Below are positions 1-10,000 of a DNA stretch of 64,000 nucleotides, one piece after another. Source of the DNA: Aquila chrysaetos chrysaetos (Eukaryota; Chordata; Aves; Accipitriformes; Accipitridae). The translations under genes and the position numbers were made by a program. The stretch lies in NCBI RefSeq assembly GCF_900496995.4, contig NC_044005.1:17799363-17863362 (forward strand), read 5' to 3'. How positions within the stretch are numbered: position 1 is the first letter of the stretch; every line of letters begins with the position of its first letter. The notes under the pieces are model-generated. The model saw nothing but the letters and a program-made list of their open reading frames with translations. It made no database searches and was not told the origin of the DNA.

Positions 1-388
1 AACCCTATCCTCAGCTCCCCCAGTCACAACAGTAGGAGTGTTACCAGCTGTGAGGATCCTGCACATGGGTACATTGCCCTCAGGAGGCCTGCCTTGAGTA
101 GGAAGAATCCAGTTCAAAACAAAATACAATTTCTTTTTCTCCAGTCTGGATGATAATTTCCAGCCAGTCACTTTCATAAACCAGCACTGTGGCCCTGCAC
201 CACTGATCAGACTGTGGCTGGTGGGAGAGGTACCTCAATTTCTGCTTCTCTAACATGGGATTTATTACTGTCTTAGAAAGCCAAGCCTTAGCTCCACGGG
301 TATTTGGGATGGGTATATACCTGCAACAGCTATTGCATCGAGGGATCTTGCACTAATAAACTCACACTTTTCTTTTATTTTTGAAAAG
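1..388 (+). other. Intron 3 (3' part) of the SERPINA3-like gene
   Basis: No reading frame, repeat or serpin exon 3 signature was recognised here. The stretch ends in a pyrimidine-rich tract and the AG acceptor used by exon 4. Confidence 0.6.
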
Positions 389-536
389 AAACATCTACCT
401 GGATCTTCCAAAATTCTCCATGTCTGGCTCCTATGATGTTAAGGGCCTGTTTCAGAAAATGGGTGTGACAGAGGCGTTCAGTAATCAGGCTGATTTCTCT
501 GGAGTGGTAGAAAAAATCCCTCTGAGCGTTTCCAAA
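389..536 (+). CDS. SERPINA3-like exon 4 (148 bp)
   Basis: The acceptor is the AG at 387-388 and the donor is GTAAGT at 537. The exon begins with one base completing a split codon and then reads NIYLDLPKFSMSGSYDVKGL and onward, ending PLSVSK. The LPKFS strand and the DFSG element are standard serpin exon 4 landmarks. The Lys of LPK is the partner of the P17 Glu salt bridge in alpha-1-antitrypsin (family knowledge). The Leu Phe Gln Lys and Thr Glu Ala Phe stretches match the equivalent exon of the SERPINA1-like gene at 40068-40215. Confidence 0.93.
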
Positions 537-2485
537 GTAAGTATGCAAACAGAGATGTCAATCAAGAGATTTGTCTGCCTCACTTACATGTAGGTTTTAT
601 CTCCACAAGTAGGCTGATCCCACTTCTGGAGTGTAGTCGTAGCTCACTGATAGTAATAAAGGAAGGAAAGATTAGGGATTAAATAAATGGCTGTTGTTCC
701 TACAGTTTAATATTAAATTGTTTACTGCATAGAGATCCTGCAATTTGGCTTGAAGGTCTCTGAAGAAGAAAACAGATCTACAAAGAATAACAGGAATAAT
801 TTCACAAAAAGCTGGTGCAAAGTAATTAATGCATGACAAGAGTCATAGTTATGACATAAGTTTGGGAATAGTCACTCTTATCCTATGTATACACCTTTCA
901 TTACTGCATTATCTGAGCACATCAGAATTTATATGGACAAAAGACTTGTGGGACAGGGATAGCCCTATTTCACAAACAAGAAACTGGCACACAGACAGGT
1001 AAAGGAATTTCCCTAGTGTCCCAGGGAATATATGCCTTATGTCATGAGAAAAATGATCCTTCCCTTCTATTCTGCACTGGTGAGACCACCTCTGGAGTAT
1101 TGCATCCAGTTTGGGGTTCCCAGTGCAAGGGAGATGTGGACATACTGGAGCAGAATGAGTCCAGAGGAGGGTGAGCAGGATGGCTGCATGGCTGGAGCGC
1201 AGGGTGTATGAGGAGAGGCTGGGAGACCTGGAATTGTTCATCCAGGAGAAGGGAAGGTGAAGGAAGGTTCTGAGTGCTGTCTACAGATACCTATTAGGAG
1301 GGTGCAGAGAACATGGGCCCAGGCTCTTCTTGCAGGTGCACAGTGACAGGAACAGAGACAATGCACACAAGACAGAAAATGGGAAATTCTCATCAGACAT
1401 TATGAAAAAAAATTCAACATGAGGGTGATCAAAAACTTGGATGGGTTACTTAGAGAGGCTATGAAATTTCCATCCTTAGAAATACTCAAATCCTGACTGA
1501 ATGAGACCCTGAGCAACCTTATCTGGTGTCAGAGTTGACTCAGTATAAGGTGGTTGGTTGCACTGGAAGACCTCTAGAGGTCCTTCCAACCTATATTATT
1601 AAATGATTTTGTGATTCCTCACACTGAATTACTACATGTGTAAACACCTGGATTACAGATATAGGACAAGTGAATAGAGGAAGGGTAGCAGGACCTCATA
1701 AGAGGAATTTTCAGGTGCATTATGAACAATGAAGAAAAAACATGGAGGGCTGACCAAAGACAATGAAATAAGATCACATGAATTTAGAAATATGAATTTG
1801 CTATACCTACTACAGGTAGGTACTACCTACTTACAGCCCTGTAAAGTCAAGTCATATCAGTGGGCTGTGTTACAGAAAGACACCCTATAAAGCTTGTCAC
1901 TATTGTGTCTTTGCAGAGAGAATTTTTTTGCATACACAGAAGTTGATGCAAAATTAAAAACTTATTCTTCTGTGTTAAACATTAAGGACAAAATTTTACT
2001 CTGAGAACAACAGAACAGTAAATGTTCTCTATGCTGCTCAGGCCCTGCAAGCAGCCAAGTTTGACTCTGCCAGCATGTTGAAAACTCTCTGTGAACTAGG
2101 AGCAAACTGCTTGTCTTGGAACGGCTAGACCTGAGTATCTTTTTCACACCCGTTCTACATTCATTCTGTACTTTCTTTTAAAAACTACCTTATCACAGAG
2201 TTAAAGCAAGCAAGTTTGTCCCCAGTTGCTTCTTACTTTTCTGTACCTTGATTTTAATCTTTGCTTTGCTTGCAGGCGATTCACAGGGCCATGGTGGATG
2301 TCAGTGAAAACGGCACAGAAGCTGCTGCAGTGACCATGATAGAACTGACACTATTGTCTGCAGGGTTTCCTCCTCCTCCTCACATCAGATTCAACAGGCC
2401 CTTCCTGATGATGATTGTTGACAAAACCAGCCATGGCATCCTCTTCATGGGGAAAATTGTGAACCCAGCTGCTAAGGAAGACTAG
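389..2485 (+). CDS. SERPINA3-like serine protease inhibitor, last two coding exons (5' part outside window)
   Basis: Two exons with good splice sites, 389-536 and 2276-2485, encode the C-terminal third of a clade A serpin. Exon 4 is exactly 148 bp, the standard clade A length, and starts in the phase that completes a codon split with exon 3. Exon 5 carries the reactive loop. Counting 17 residues from the P17 Glu puts P1-P1' at Leu-Ser (codons 2354-2359). The context TLLSA, and a P1' side four residues longer than in alpha-1-antitrypsin, match human alpha-1-antichymotrypsin (family knowledge). The hinge GTEAAAV is of the inhibitory type. The shutter/C-terminal signature FNRPFLMMI and the end GKIVNP are intact. 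Expected to be a secreted plasma inhibitor of chymotrypsin-like proteases such as cathepsin G or chymase (inference). Exons 1-3 are absent from the window. The exact orthologue is uncertain because bird SERPINA genes have expanded independently. Confidence 0.93.
537..2275 (+). other. Intron 4 of the SERPINA3-like gene
   Basis: An intron of 1,739 bp with a GTAAGT donor and TTGCAG acceptor. Its middle is occupied by a CR1 fragment in the same orientation (about 1055-1618). The rest is unique AT-rich sequence with nothing recognised. Confidence 0.85.
1055..1618 (+). repeat. CR1 LINE 3' fragment
   Basis: The sequence follows the 3' part of avian CR1. It opens with the end of the reverse transcriptase ORF (a reading resembling YSALVRPHLEYC with disruptions), runs through the 3' untranslated region, and ends in the usual tract with the CTTCCAACCTA motif and an imperfect ATTCTATG-like tail (AATGATTTTGTGATTCCT). 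It has many substitutions and is 5' truncated, so it is an old insertion. An open frame on the opposite strand at 909-1241 is its shadow. Confidence 0.8.
2276..2485 (+). CDS. SERPINA3-like exon 5, reactive-centre loop and C-terminus
   Basis: The acceptor TTGCAG ends at 2275. The 70 codons end with TAG at 2483-2485. The exon starts AIHRAMVDVSENGTEAAAV; P17 is the Glu before Asn, P15 Gly, P14 Thr, P1 Leu and P1' Ser. After P3' there is a run of four prolines before HIRFN. The Asn-Gly-Thr at P16-P14 is an N-glycosylation sequon, an odd place for one (see findings). The tail ends GKIVNPAAKED. Confidence 0.95.
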   Translation, partial: AIHRAMVDVSENGTEAAAVTMIELTLLSAGFPPPPHIRFNRPFLMMIVDKTSHGILFMGKIVNPAAKED

Positions 2486-2582
2486 GCCAGAGCACTTGTA
2501 CTCCCCATTGCAGAGAAGAGAGCTTGTGCACTTCCCAGGGACTTCTCTGCATAAAGGGCCTAGAACAGATCCCTAATTAACA

Positions 2583-2596
2583 AATAAATAAATAAA
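2583..2596 (+). promoter_or_regulatory. Poly(A) signals of the SERPINA3-like gene
   Basis: Overlapping AATAAA hexamers begin about 98 bp after the stop codon. This is a normal distance for a short serpin 3' untranslated region, so they probably direct cleavage near 2610. Confidence 0.75.
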
Positions 2597-2723
2597 CATT
2601 ACATTAAGTTATTATTCACTTATACATAAACAGCTGGGGACAAGCACGAGTGGGCCATGTTTACAAAATGTCCCAGGCCAAATAGGCAGCCATGGGATTG
2701 TCAACCAACAAACATTTCCCTAC

Positions 2724-3328
2724 CTCACGGACATGGTTTAACCTCAGCCAGCAACTAATCACCACGCAGCCACTCACTCACTTCCCCCCCCCCCCGCCCA
2801 GTGGGATGGTGGAGAAAGTCAGAAGGAAAAAGGTAAAACTTGTGGGTTGAGGTAAGATCAGTTTAATAGAACAGAAAAGAAGAAACTAATAATGATAATA
2901 ATAACAACAGTGAAATGACAATAATACTAATAAAAGGATTGGAATATACAAAACAAGTGATGCACAATGCAGTTGCTCACCACTCAACGACCAATGCCCA
3001 GTTAGTTCCCGAGCAGCGATCCCACCAGGTCAACTCCCCCCAGTTCATATACTAGGCATGACATCCATTGGCATGGAATACCCCTTTGGCCATTTTGGGT
3101 CAGCTGCCCTGGCTCTGTCCCCTCCAAACTTCTTGTGCCCCTCCAGCTTTCTTGTTGGCTGGGCATCAGAAGCTGAAAAATCCTTGACTTTGTCTAAACA
3201 CTACTTAGCAACAACTGAAAACATCAGTGTGTTATCAACATTATTCTCATACTAAATCCAAAACATAACACTATACCAGCTACCAGAAAGAAAATTAACT
3301 CTATCCCACCTGAAATCAGGACACTCAC
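2724..3328 (-). mobile_element. Solo LTR with CTCAC target duplication, minus orientation
   Basis: Positions 2729-3323 (595 bp) are the reverse complement of the same LTR family as the copy at 17342-17923. Read on the minus strand it starts TGTCCTGATTTCAG and ends at a diverged terminal TTAAACCATGTCC. It is flanked by the 5-bp direct repeat CTCAC (2724-2728 and 3324-3328). It contains a poly-C run (about 2785-2797) and a TAA/ATA-rich tract. No internal retroviral sequence accompanies it, so it is a recombined solo LTR. The 5-bp duplication fits an ERVL- or ERV1-like integrase (inference). Open frames inside it are not genes. Confidence 0.85.
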
Positions 3329-3804
3329 TCATCAGCGGTGCCACGGTCCCTTGCATGCAGATAAACCTTTCTACTCCTGACTGAGAATGTCCCTATGTCT
3401 TCCATGTCCTGCATGTTGAGTCCTCAGCTCAGAAGCCATTCAGCTGAGAAACCATCCTTTCCCTCCCTCTCATGCCACTGTGAATCCCACGAGAAGTCTC
3501 CTTCATCTTTGAAGTCATTCCAGGGCTCAGTGGCCAAGAAGGGAAACAGAAACATAGACCCGTGAAACGTTTCCTATCCTAGATGGTGGATGCTCCTGGG
3601 TAAACAAAAACCCTTTTCCTTCCAGCTTGACAACTGCCTCCTACCAGCTCCCAACCCCTTGCTCCCATCTCCATTCCTCATTAGTCACTCCAGAGTAAGG
3701 GGCCCAACTTTTCTGGCAGGGCAAGAATTTACCTTCTGTAACAGATAAAGTTGCACATTATTGCACAAATGTGCATCCTTAATGGTCTTGTGCATGTATA
3801 GTAA
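3329..3804. other. Spacer between LTR and coding-like relic, nothing recognised
   Basis: Pyrimidine-rich unique sequence lies between the solo LTR and the segment at 3805. No gene, repeat family or regulatory motif could be supported. Confidence 0.5.
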
Positions 3805-4038
3805 TGCCTGGACTCCCCAGGAGAACTGGATGTGGCAAAAAACACCCTCTAGTTCCAGCAACTGTTGACAGTAGTGCAGGAGGTCATGCCTCCGTTGTCC
3901 AAACGCTAGCTAATCATGGTGCCGTCCACCCGCTTCTGCAACCTCAGGCTGATGAGTGCCTCCAAGAAATCCCTCCCCATAGAGCTGCTGTTTGGGGTGC
4001 AGCAAGATGACTTGGACACCTTCCTGAGCATTGAGTAG
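3805..4038 (+). pseudogene. Unidentified coding-like relic with two internal stops
   Basis: One forward frame reads protein-like over 78 codons but is interrupted by TAG twice, in the 3850s and near 3905. The last uninterrupted part, after the second stop, contains the stretches RFCNLRLMSASKKS and LPIELLFGVQQDDLDTFL and ends at TAG 4036-4038. I do not recognise the parent gene. It abuts an LTR, so it could be a captured or retrotransposed fragment, or simply chance. Confidence 0.25.
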
Positions 4039-4049
4039 GCAGAAGCTGG

Positions 4050-4930
4050 TGTTACCAGCAGCACAATGTGGAGAGTTGCTCTGTCGCAGATTAATATAAT
4101 TTATTGCCAATTAAAAATAGAGTAAGAAACAAAGATATAATTAAAAACACCTTCCCCACATCCCTCCCTTCTTCCCAGGCTCAATTTCACTCCTCACTCT
4201 TCTACCTCCTCCCCCTGAGCGGTGCAGGGGAATGGGAAATGAGGAATGGGGATTGCGGTCAGTTCGTAATGCTTTGTCTCTGCCACTCTTTCCTCCTCAT
4301 GCTCTTCCCCTGCTCCAGCGTGGTGTCCCTCCCACAGGAGACAGTCCTTCACAAACTGCTCCAGCACGGGTCTTTCCAATGGGGCACAGTCTATCAGGAA
4401 CAGACTGGCTCAGTGTGGGTATCCCATGGGCCACAGGTCTTGCCATGAGCCTGCTCCAGCAGGGGCTCTCCAGGGGCTGCAGCTTCCTTCAGGGCACATC
4501 CACTTGCTCCAGTGTGGTGTCCTCCCCAGGCTGCAGGTGGATATCTGCTCCACCACGGTCCTGCATGGGCTGCAGGGGGACAGCCTGCCTCACCATGGTC
4601 TTCTCCAGGGGCCGCAGGGGAATCTCTGCTCGGGTGCCTGGAGCACCTCCTCCCCCTCCTTCTTCACTGACCTGCGGGGCTGCTTCTCTCACATTTTTTT
4701 ACTCCTCTCTCTCACAGCTGTTGCACAGTTTTTACTGTTTCTTAAACATGCTTTCCCAGAGGCACCACCATCTTGGCTGAGGGGCTTCGCTGTGTCCTGT
4801 GGCGGGTCGGTTGGAACCAGCTGGAACCGGCTGTGTCTGGCATGGAGCAGCCCTGGCCTGTCCTCACAGAGGCTGCCCTGCAGCCCGCCGCTGCCAGCAC
4901 CTGGACACGGACATCCAATACACAGAAACA
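4050..4930 (-). mobile_element. GC-rich avian LTR, minus orientation
   Basis: Read on the minus strand, this block has an LTR layout. It opens with a GC-rich segment near 4925, followed by imperfect repeated units built around CTGCAG and CTGGAGCAG (about 4320-4640). Next comes a purine-rich stretch with GAGGAGGTAGAAGAG, then an AATAAA poly(A) signal near 4105 in the minus direction, followed by an AT-rich end. This matches a common interspersed bird LTR type from memory; the family name is not assigned. The ends are approximate and I could not find a target duplication. Several overlapping open frames on both strands (up to 184 codons) arise from the GC-rich repeats and are not genes. Confidence 0.65.
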
Positions 4931-6364
4931 CAGTGCTAAGTAAGATAACATTAAGTCCACTAAGGGTAAAGGACATTTAATGGATGGGTAGAACACTTCG
5001 ATGGCACTAATGAACTGTCAGAAGATGCCGTTAGGATCCCTTCACAGTGTCATCGCAGCATCAAGAGCTGGTGGGCCTCCACGCACCTCACAAATGCAGC
5101 CTGAGCTAAGTGACAACACCTCCTCCCGGCTTTTCCAGTCTCAGTTCTGCTTCCCTCCTGAGGAGGGGCAGGAGTTAAAACTTTACCTGAGTGGGCCTCA
5201 GGCTGCCTGCTGCTGCTGGAGGGGTTTGGCTTATGGCTAGGCTGGGTCAGAAATGATAAATACTTCTGCTGTTGTGGTTTGGTTTAGGAAAGCCCTGACA
5301 GGTCGTACGGATGGGAGAAAACCAGAGTGTGAAAACCAAAGTGTGCATATTTGCAGTGAGAGATAATAGGGCCTTTCACGTAGGCAAGCACAGACCTTTT
5401 CACAGACCTACGGGCAAAAAACCCCAAGCTCTAGTCAACCTATTCACACAGACCTAAAGATTTGCTTAATGCAAAATATTTTCTCTATAATCATCCCCTT
5501 GTCTCCAGATTTTAAAGAAAGAAAACCAGCAATGCTTGAAAAATGCTCTATGGAAAATCTTAGTCAGTTATACCTGTCAAACTCATTTTCTCTCTCAGGA
5601 AAATAAAATCAATTGGTTTAGCAGTGCTTGAAGGGGCAAACCTCTGCTGCTGGAGCCAAACCAAGGATTTCAGCTCTGCACAGGGCTGCCAAACTACAAG
5701 TCTCTTTATCCATAGCTGCTAATACAGCTGCACAGTCATTGATCCCCTGCTTTGGGAAGTGGTGAGGTTTAGGTGAGCAGTTAACTGTGCACTATTTGGG
5801 ACACGTTAGAAGGAGGGCAAGAATAAGAGTAAATAGAAAACTGTTCATATTACCTCATTTCTTCCCTCCCTCTCTGCCCAATTCTGGAAAATGAAAACAA
5901 GGAACAACCTCAGTCTTTTTGTTTAGCTGTAACTATTAGATATCTGAAATAGAAACCTTTGTAAAAATTCATGATTCTCTTCTTAACAGAACTGTGATAT
6001 TTTCTTATGGAAAATATTGCAAGTCCACCTGGTGCCCTATGGGTTAAAAGCAGTTATTTGAGTGTGGAAAAATTATTTCAGCTGAGAGGATAGTTCCCAG
6101 CAATGCTTTTGTAACTTCCCTACAACTGCAATAAGAACAACCACTCAAAAAAATTTTAAAAGGCAGGCCAGTGATTTCTCAAATAAGCAGTTAAGTTCAA
6201 AGACTTTGTTGAAGATTTATATGGGTTTTGGAAAGGGGCTTAAAGAGTTGGAAGAGAGCAGGAGTGTTGAGCTGATTTGCTCAGGAATTTTAGCTCCATA
6301 GTGGAACTAGGGGGAGTATAGCAAGAACATGATGATTTAAAAGAAAAAAGTGAAAACTTTACAG
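4931..6364. other. Intergenic, nothing recognised
   Basis: Unique sequence between the LTR and the serpin relic. I searched by eye for a serpin exon 2 (the large first coding exon) that would complete the relic downstream and saw none. Confidence 0.5.
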
Positions 6365-6524
6365 ATGTTTGGAAAGCCTGCCATAAAACCAAAGGCAACG
6401 CAGTGGCCCAGCTTTAGATACCCTGAATCAGCTCTGGCTGCAACTGAAATTCTACCAAAAGGAAAACATATTACCCCAGGCCAAGATAACACTAGTAAAC
6501 TGCAGAGCCTTCACATTTTGGGGA
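6365..6524 (+). pseudogene. Serpin exon 3 relic
   Basis: It is preceded by TTTACAG and followed by a GT donor at 6525. The first bases, ATGTTTGGAAAGCCT, parallel GCAACTGGGAAAAGCCT of the intact exon at 37977. The segment 6431-6467 parallels the GCTACTGCATTTCTGG... LPPKGK segment. It is 160 bp against 271 bp in the intact gene, so an internal deletion is inferred. Confidence 0.5.
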
Positions 6525-6939
6525 GTAACATGGAAAGAAGAGAGGTGGGAGAGTAAAATCTCTATGAAGAGGACAAGGAACCCTTGGCCACATTTCAATA
6601 TCCTGATGCTCCTCACACTTAAGGCATACTGACCCAAGGGAGAGAAAACTTGGAGCCAGCACATGGAATGGACTGCCCATGTGCTGTGCCCCTGTGTTAT
6701 CAGGGGATAACTAGCCTTGCCTTGTCCTCCACCAGCGCAGTATGTGCAGGTAATTAGCTAAAAAACAAGGATATAGATTTTGATCCTTGATGACTTCCCT
6801 TGACAACTGAAAGAGTAGCATCTCCCCTTACCCTACAGGAGTATTGAACATGCAAAGGAACTGTAAGCACAATAGGGAGTAGAACTAGGCTGCATTAACT
6901 TTACAATGTTTTACCTCCATTTTGCATAGATTTTAACAG

Positions 6940-7093
6940 ACAGGTCTCTCTGTGCCTTCATTAATCACCTGTCTCTGCCACTTTTGGTGTCAAGGCCTTA
7001 TTTGAGAAAACAAGCATTACTGAAGTACTCAGAGACAGCAATGCCATTGGCGGAGTCACAGGGAGCCTGACCTGCCACTGCCTACAGTCAGCC
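6940..7093 (+). pseudogene. Serpin exon 4 relic with premature stop
   Basis: The acceptor TTTTAACAG ends at 6939 and the donor GTAAGTG starts at 7094. The reading SLCLH-stop-SPVSATFGVKALFEK, then SITEVLRDSNAIGGVT, aligns without gaps to the SLxLPKFSxSGSYDVKGLF...GVTEAFSNQADFSGVV region of the clade A exon. The length is 154 bp against 148 bp; the 6-bp excess falls after the GVT motif. Splice sites are preserved although the frame carries TAA at 6962-6964. Confidence 0.65.
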
Positions 7094-10000
7094 GTAAGTG
7101 GGGATGGAGATGATCTGAGCAGTGGCTATGTTTTGTATTTCCAAACAGTCTGACCTGGCATCCAGCAAAATTAAGGTTTATGAGCAGCAATGGGGAATGT
7201 TGTGGGTGGTAAACTGGCATATTTGAAAAGTAACATATTGCACTTCAAAGTTACTGTGAACTCTCCTGATTTCTCTGAAATACACCTATTGGAATAATAA
7301 CCATAAATAGCCACCAAACAGAAAGGGTCAAAAAAAGCCCCCATGATTTGCCCTTGGCTAACATAAAATTGTATATTAAAAATGTACTACAACAGCTTGT
7401 TATGTTGGAGTCTTTTTCTGTTCTAGGTCTTTTCAAGTCCCCCTTTTCCATAGGGTGACAGTACCTCTCAGTTTACTAAGGTATCACCTTTACAACTGCC
7501 TTGCAAGGAAAGGAATGCATCTGGGGATCTCAGGTCAATGTGGGTTAAAGGAATTCCATAAGACCGTGGAGAAGGCCAATGCACTCAACTTCCTTACTTG
7601 GAGAACCAGGCACTAGGAGCCCACTTGGCATGAGTTATTTCTAGCAACACCAGGAGCTCCTTGGTGGTTGAGGATTCAAGCAAAGAATTTCTCATGAGCC
7701 CTTGGGAAAACTGCTGGCTTAGCCAATAGCTTTTATATGCACAGTCAAGTGGATTTTCTTGCTGGCTATATTTCTTTAAAGATGTGGCAGTACAGGCAAT
7801 GCTGGGGCAGCTTGTAACAAAGTGGCACCATCAGGTTTTTAGACTTTTAAAACTCTAACTATTGCTAGCTCTGTTTATGTTTTCCATGAAACTTGTTAGT
7901 CCTCATTTGTAAATCTGTGAGTCTTTAGGCAAGTACATCACATTTACATCCAAATTTTGCATGCCTACATGCTGTGTGGAAGTCAATGGGAGCTGTAGAT
8001 ACATATTGACTGTCTGTACTGCAGGTAGGATTGATTTTAGCATTTAAAGAAGGCACTGAAAAAGGAAATAGACACCCACAACTTCTGTCTAATTTAGGAA
8101 TACAGCCATTCTTTCCAAACCTCTGCTGGGTCTGTGACGTTCACTGCACACACACTGCCTTTGCACTGCTCTTTGTTCAACTCTTATTCAAGAACAAAGT
8201 GCCCAAAACTGAGCACTATCTATGCTGCTCTGTGAGGGACAGTCTGCAACCCTGGACATTCACCTTAAGACCTAAAAAAAACAATAGCTGAAGTGTTGTG
8301 ACTGTTCAGAAAATAGTCAAGCTCACCCTGATGAAGCAGTTCACATGGAAGAAACAGGTCCCTTCCCAAAACAGCAGATGGCATTAGACCAAGGCTTGAG
8401 TTGCTGGTTCCCCAAATGCCCCTGCTTCCCCATCTACAGCCCTTCTGAGGCCCACATGAGCACATGGATGGGAAAGGGAGAAAGCAGCATCAGGATTCGT
8501 TCTCCCTGGCAGGATCAATTTTGAACAATTTAATTTCCCATCTTGCAGGCTGCTTGGTGTAAGCTTGTTTGGTAGCCCATAAGGGTTGTAGGTGGGAGGT
8601 CAGTTGTGTGAAAGTCCTCTTGTAACTTGTAAATTAGTTGGATGACATCAACAATTCTAAACTAAAAAAAAAGGTATTTTAAAAAAAAAAAAAGAATGCC
8701 TGTTACTTTCCCATCTAGGTTCCTATCTCTTGCATTCCCTGTGCTATTACAGAAGGAAAGCACATTAGATGTAAGCTAAACATGAGACAGCTCTCTGGCT
8801 CAGCCATTGAGCCACATGTTGTAAGGGTTCAGTGGAAGAATTCCAGTTGCACCAAGGAAATAGAGGGTTATTCATTTCTATACATTTCTAAAAATGAAAC
8901 AGTTTGATCTGGAACTGATCTGAAACACATGCAAGGGCCTCAGCATAACAACAGAAACAACTTAGAAAAACAATTTAGAAAACTAGCTTTCCTAAAACTG
9001 CAGATTTAAAGAAAATCAGTTTCCATTCATTTCACATGTTTGCCTTTCACCAGGAATATTACTAGCTAATAAAACTTTCAGAGCACCAGTAATTATGGGT
9101 ACTCCTTGGTGAATCTAGCCATCTGGTTACAGGATAGATATGCCATTGCAGAAATAAAATTTCTGTGGTTAAAAAGAAATTAAATAACTATCTAAACAGA
9201 GAATTATTAGATATTTCCTAATGATTTCTCTTTTGCTTCTTTTAGCTTCATTTTCCACTGTTTCTCAAAAGCCTTATGAACAAAGAATTCCATTATAAAA
9301 TGACCCAGGATCATGTTTGGTTTTTCCTGATAGCAAAATATCAGTTAAAGCCCAAATGAGGACCAAACTGAGTAAAAATTAATGTGAGCCTCATGAACAC
9401 TGAGTGGCTGCCTGCCTGGGTGGTGAAATCCCATAGACACAGTAAATCTCCTGTTGTTTATTTTACAGAAAGGAAAATAAAAGAGGCATAGAACACCCAT
9501 TGGAATGAAATGCTATATAAACACAGAAAAAAAATTCACTGGAATACAAATCTTTATCAGTTGCTATGTTTACATACACTCGAGGCCAGAATAGGCCAGA
9601 AATGTATGCCTTGACAATACAACTGTAGTCTGGTCTCTTGCTTTTCGTACAATACTAAGGGGGCAATGCATTTCTCACTGTCCTTGGAAAAAGCCCTTTT
9701 GCCTCTAAAGGTCTACTCTGCAAGGGAGAAGTGCTCCTTCCCTAGTTTTACTTGGAGCTGAATGGCATATAAGGTATGGAGGCTTTTTCTTCCCAGGATA
9801 TTTCTCCCCATGGGCTGCAACGTCAAGGTTTGCAATTCCCTCACAGGTGATAACTTCAGCATCTTCCACAGCTGGTGGGAAGGGACAGGGGGAATCATTC
9901 CTTTGGCATTTTCCCCAGAGCAGTCATGCTGAAGGAGCCATCATACCCCAACTCAAATAAGACCATTTCCCTCTCTTCATACTGGATCAGAGCCTGCATA

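Larger units (their letters stand above)
6365..7093 (+). pseudogene. Degenerate clade A serpin: relics of exons 3 and 4
   Basis: Two serpin-like exon remnants lie 415 bp apart in the correct order and strand. The exon 3 relic (6365-6524) retains an acceptor, a start resembling the WEKPF region, and a C-terminal part ALAATEILPKGKH aligning to ATAFLVLPPKGKM of the SERPINA1-like gene. About 80-110 bp are missing from its middle. The exon 4 relic (6940-7093) is collinear with exon 4 for 38 residues, with one TAA at 6962-6964. No exon 2 and no certain exon 5 were found. I infer an inactivated tandem duplicate lying between the SERPINA3-like and SERPINA1-like genes. The alternative is an extremely diverged live gene, but the stop and the missing parts argue against this. 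Confidence 0.6.

Noticed and set aside
909-1241. Minus-strand open frame of 110 codons
   Set aside because: It is largely the reverse complement of the CR1 fragment in intron 4 of the SERPINA3-like gene.
4232-4980. Overlapping open frames of 182 and 184 codons, with long minus-strand frames opposite
   Set aside because: They lie within the GC-rich repeats of an LTR, overlap in several frames and show no protein family.
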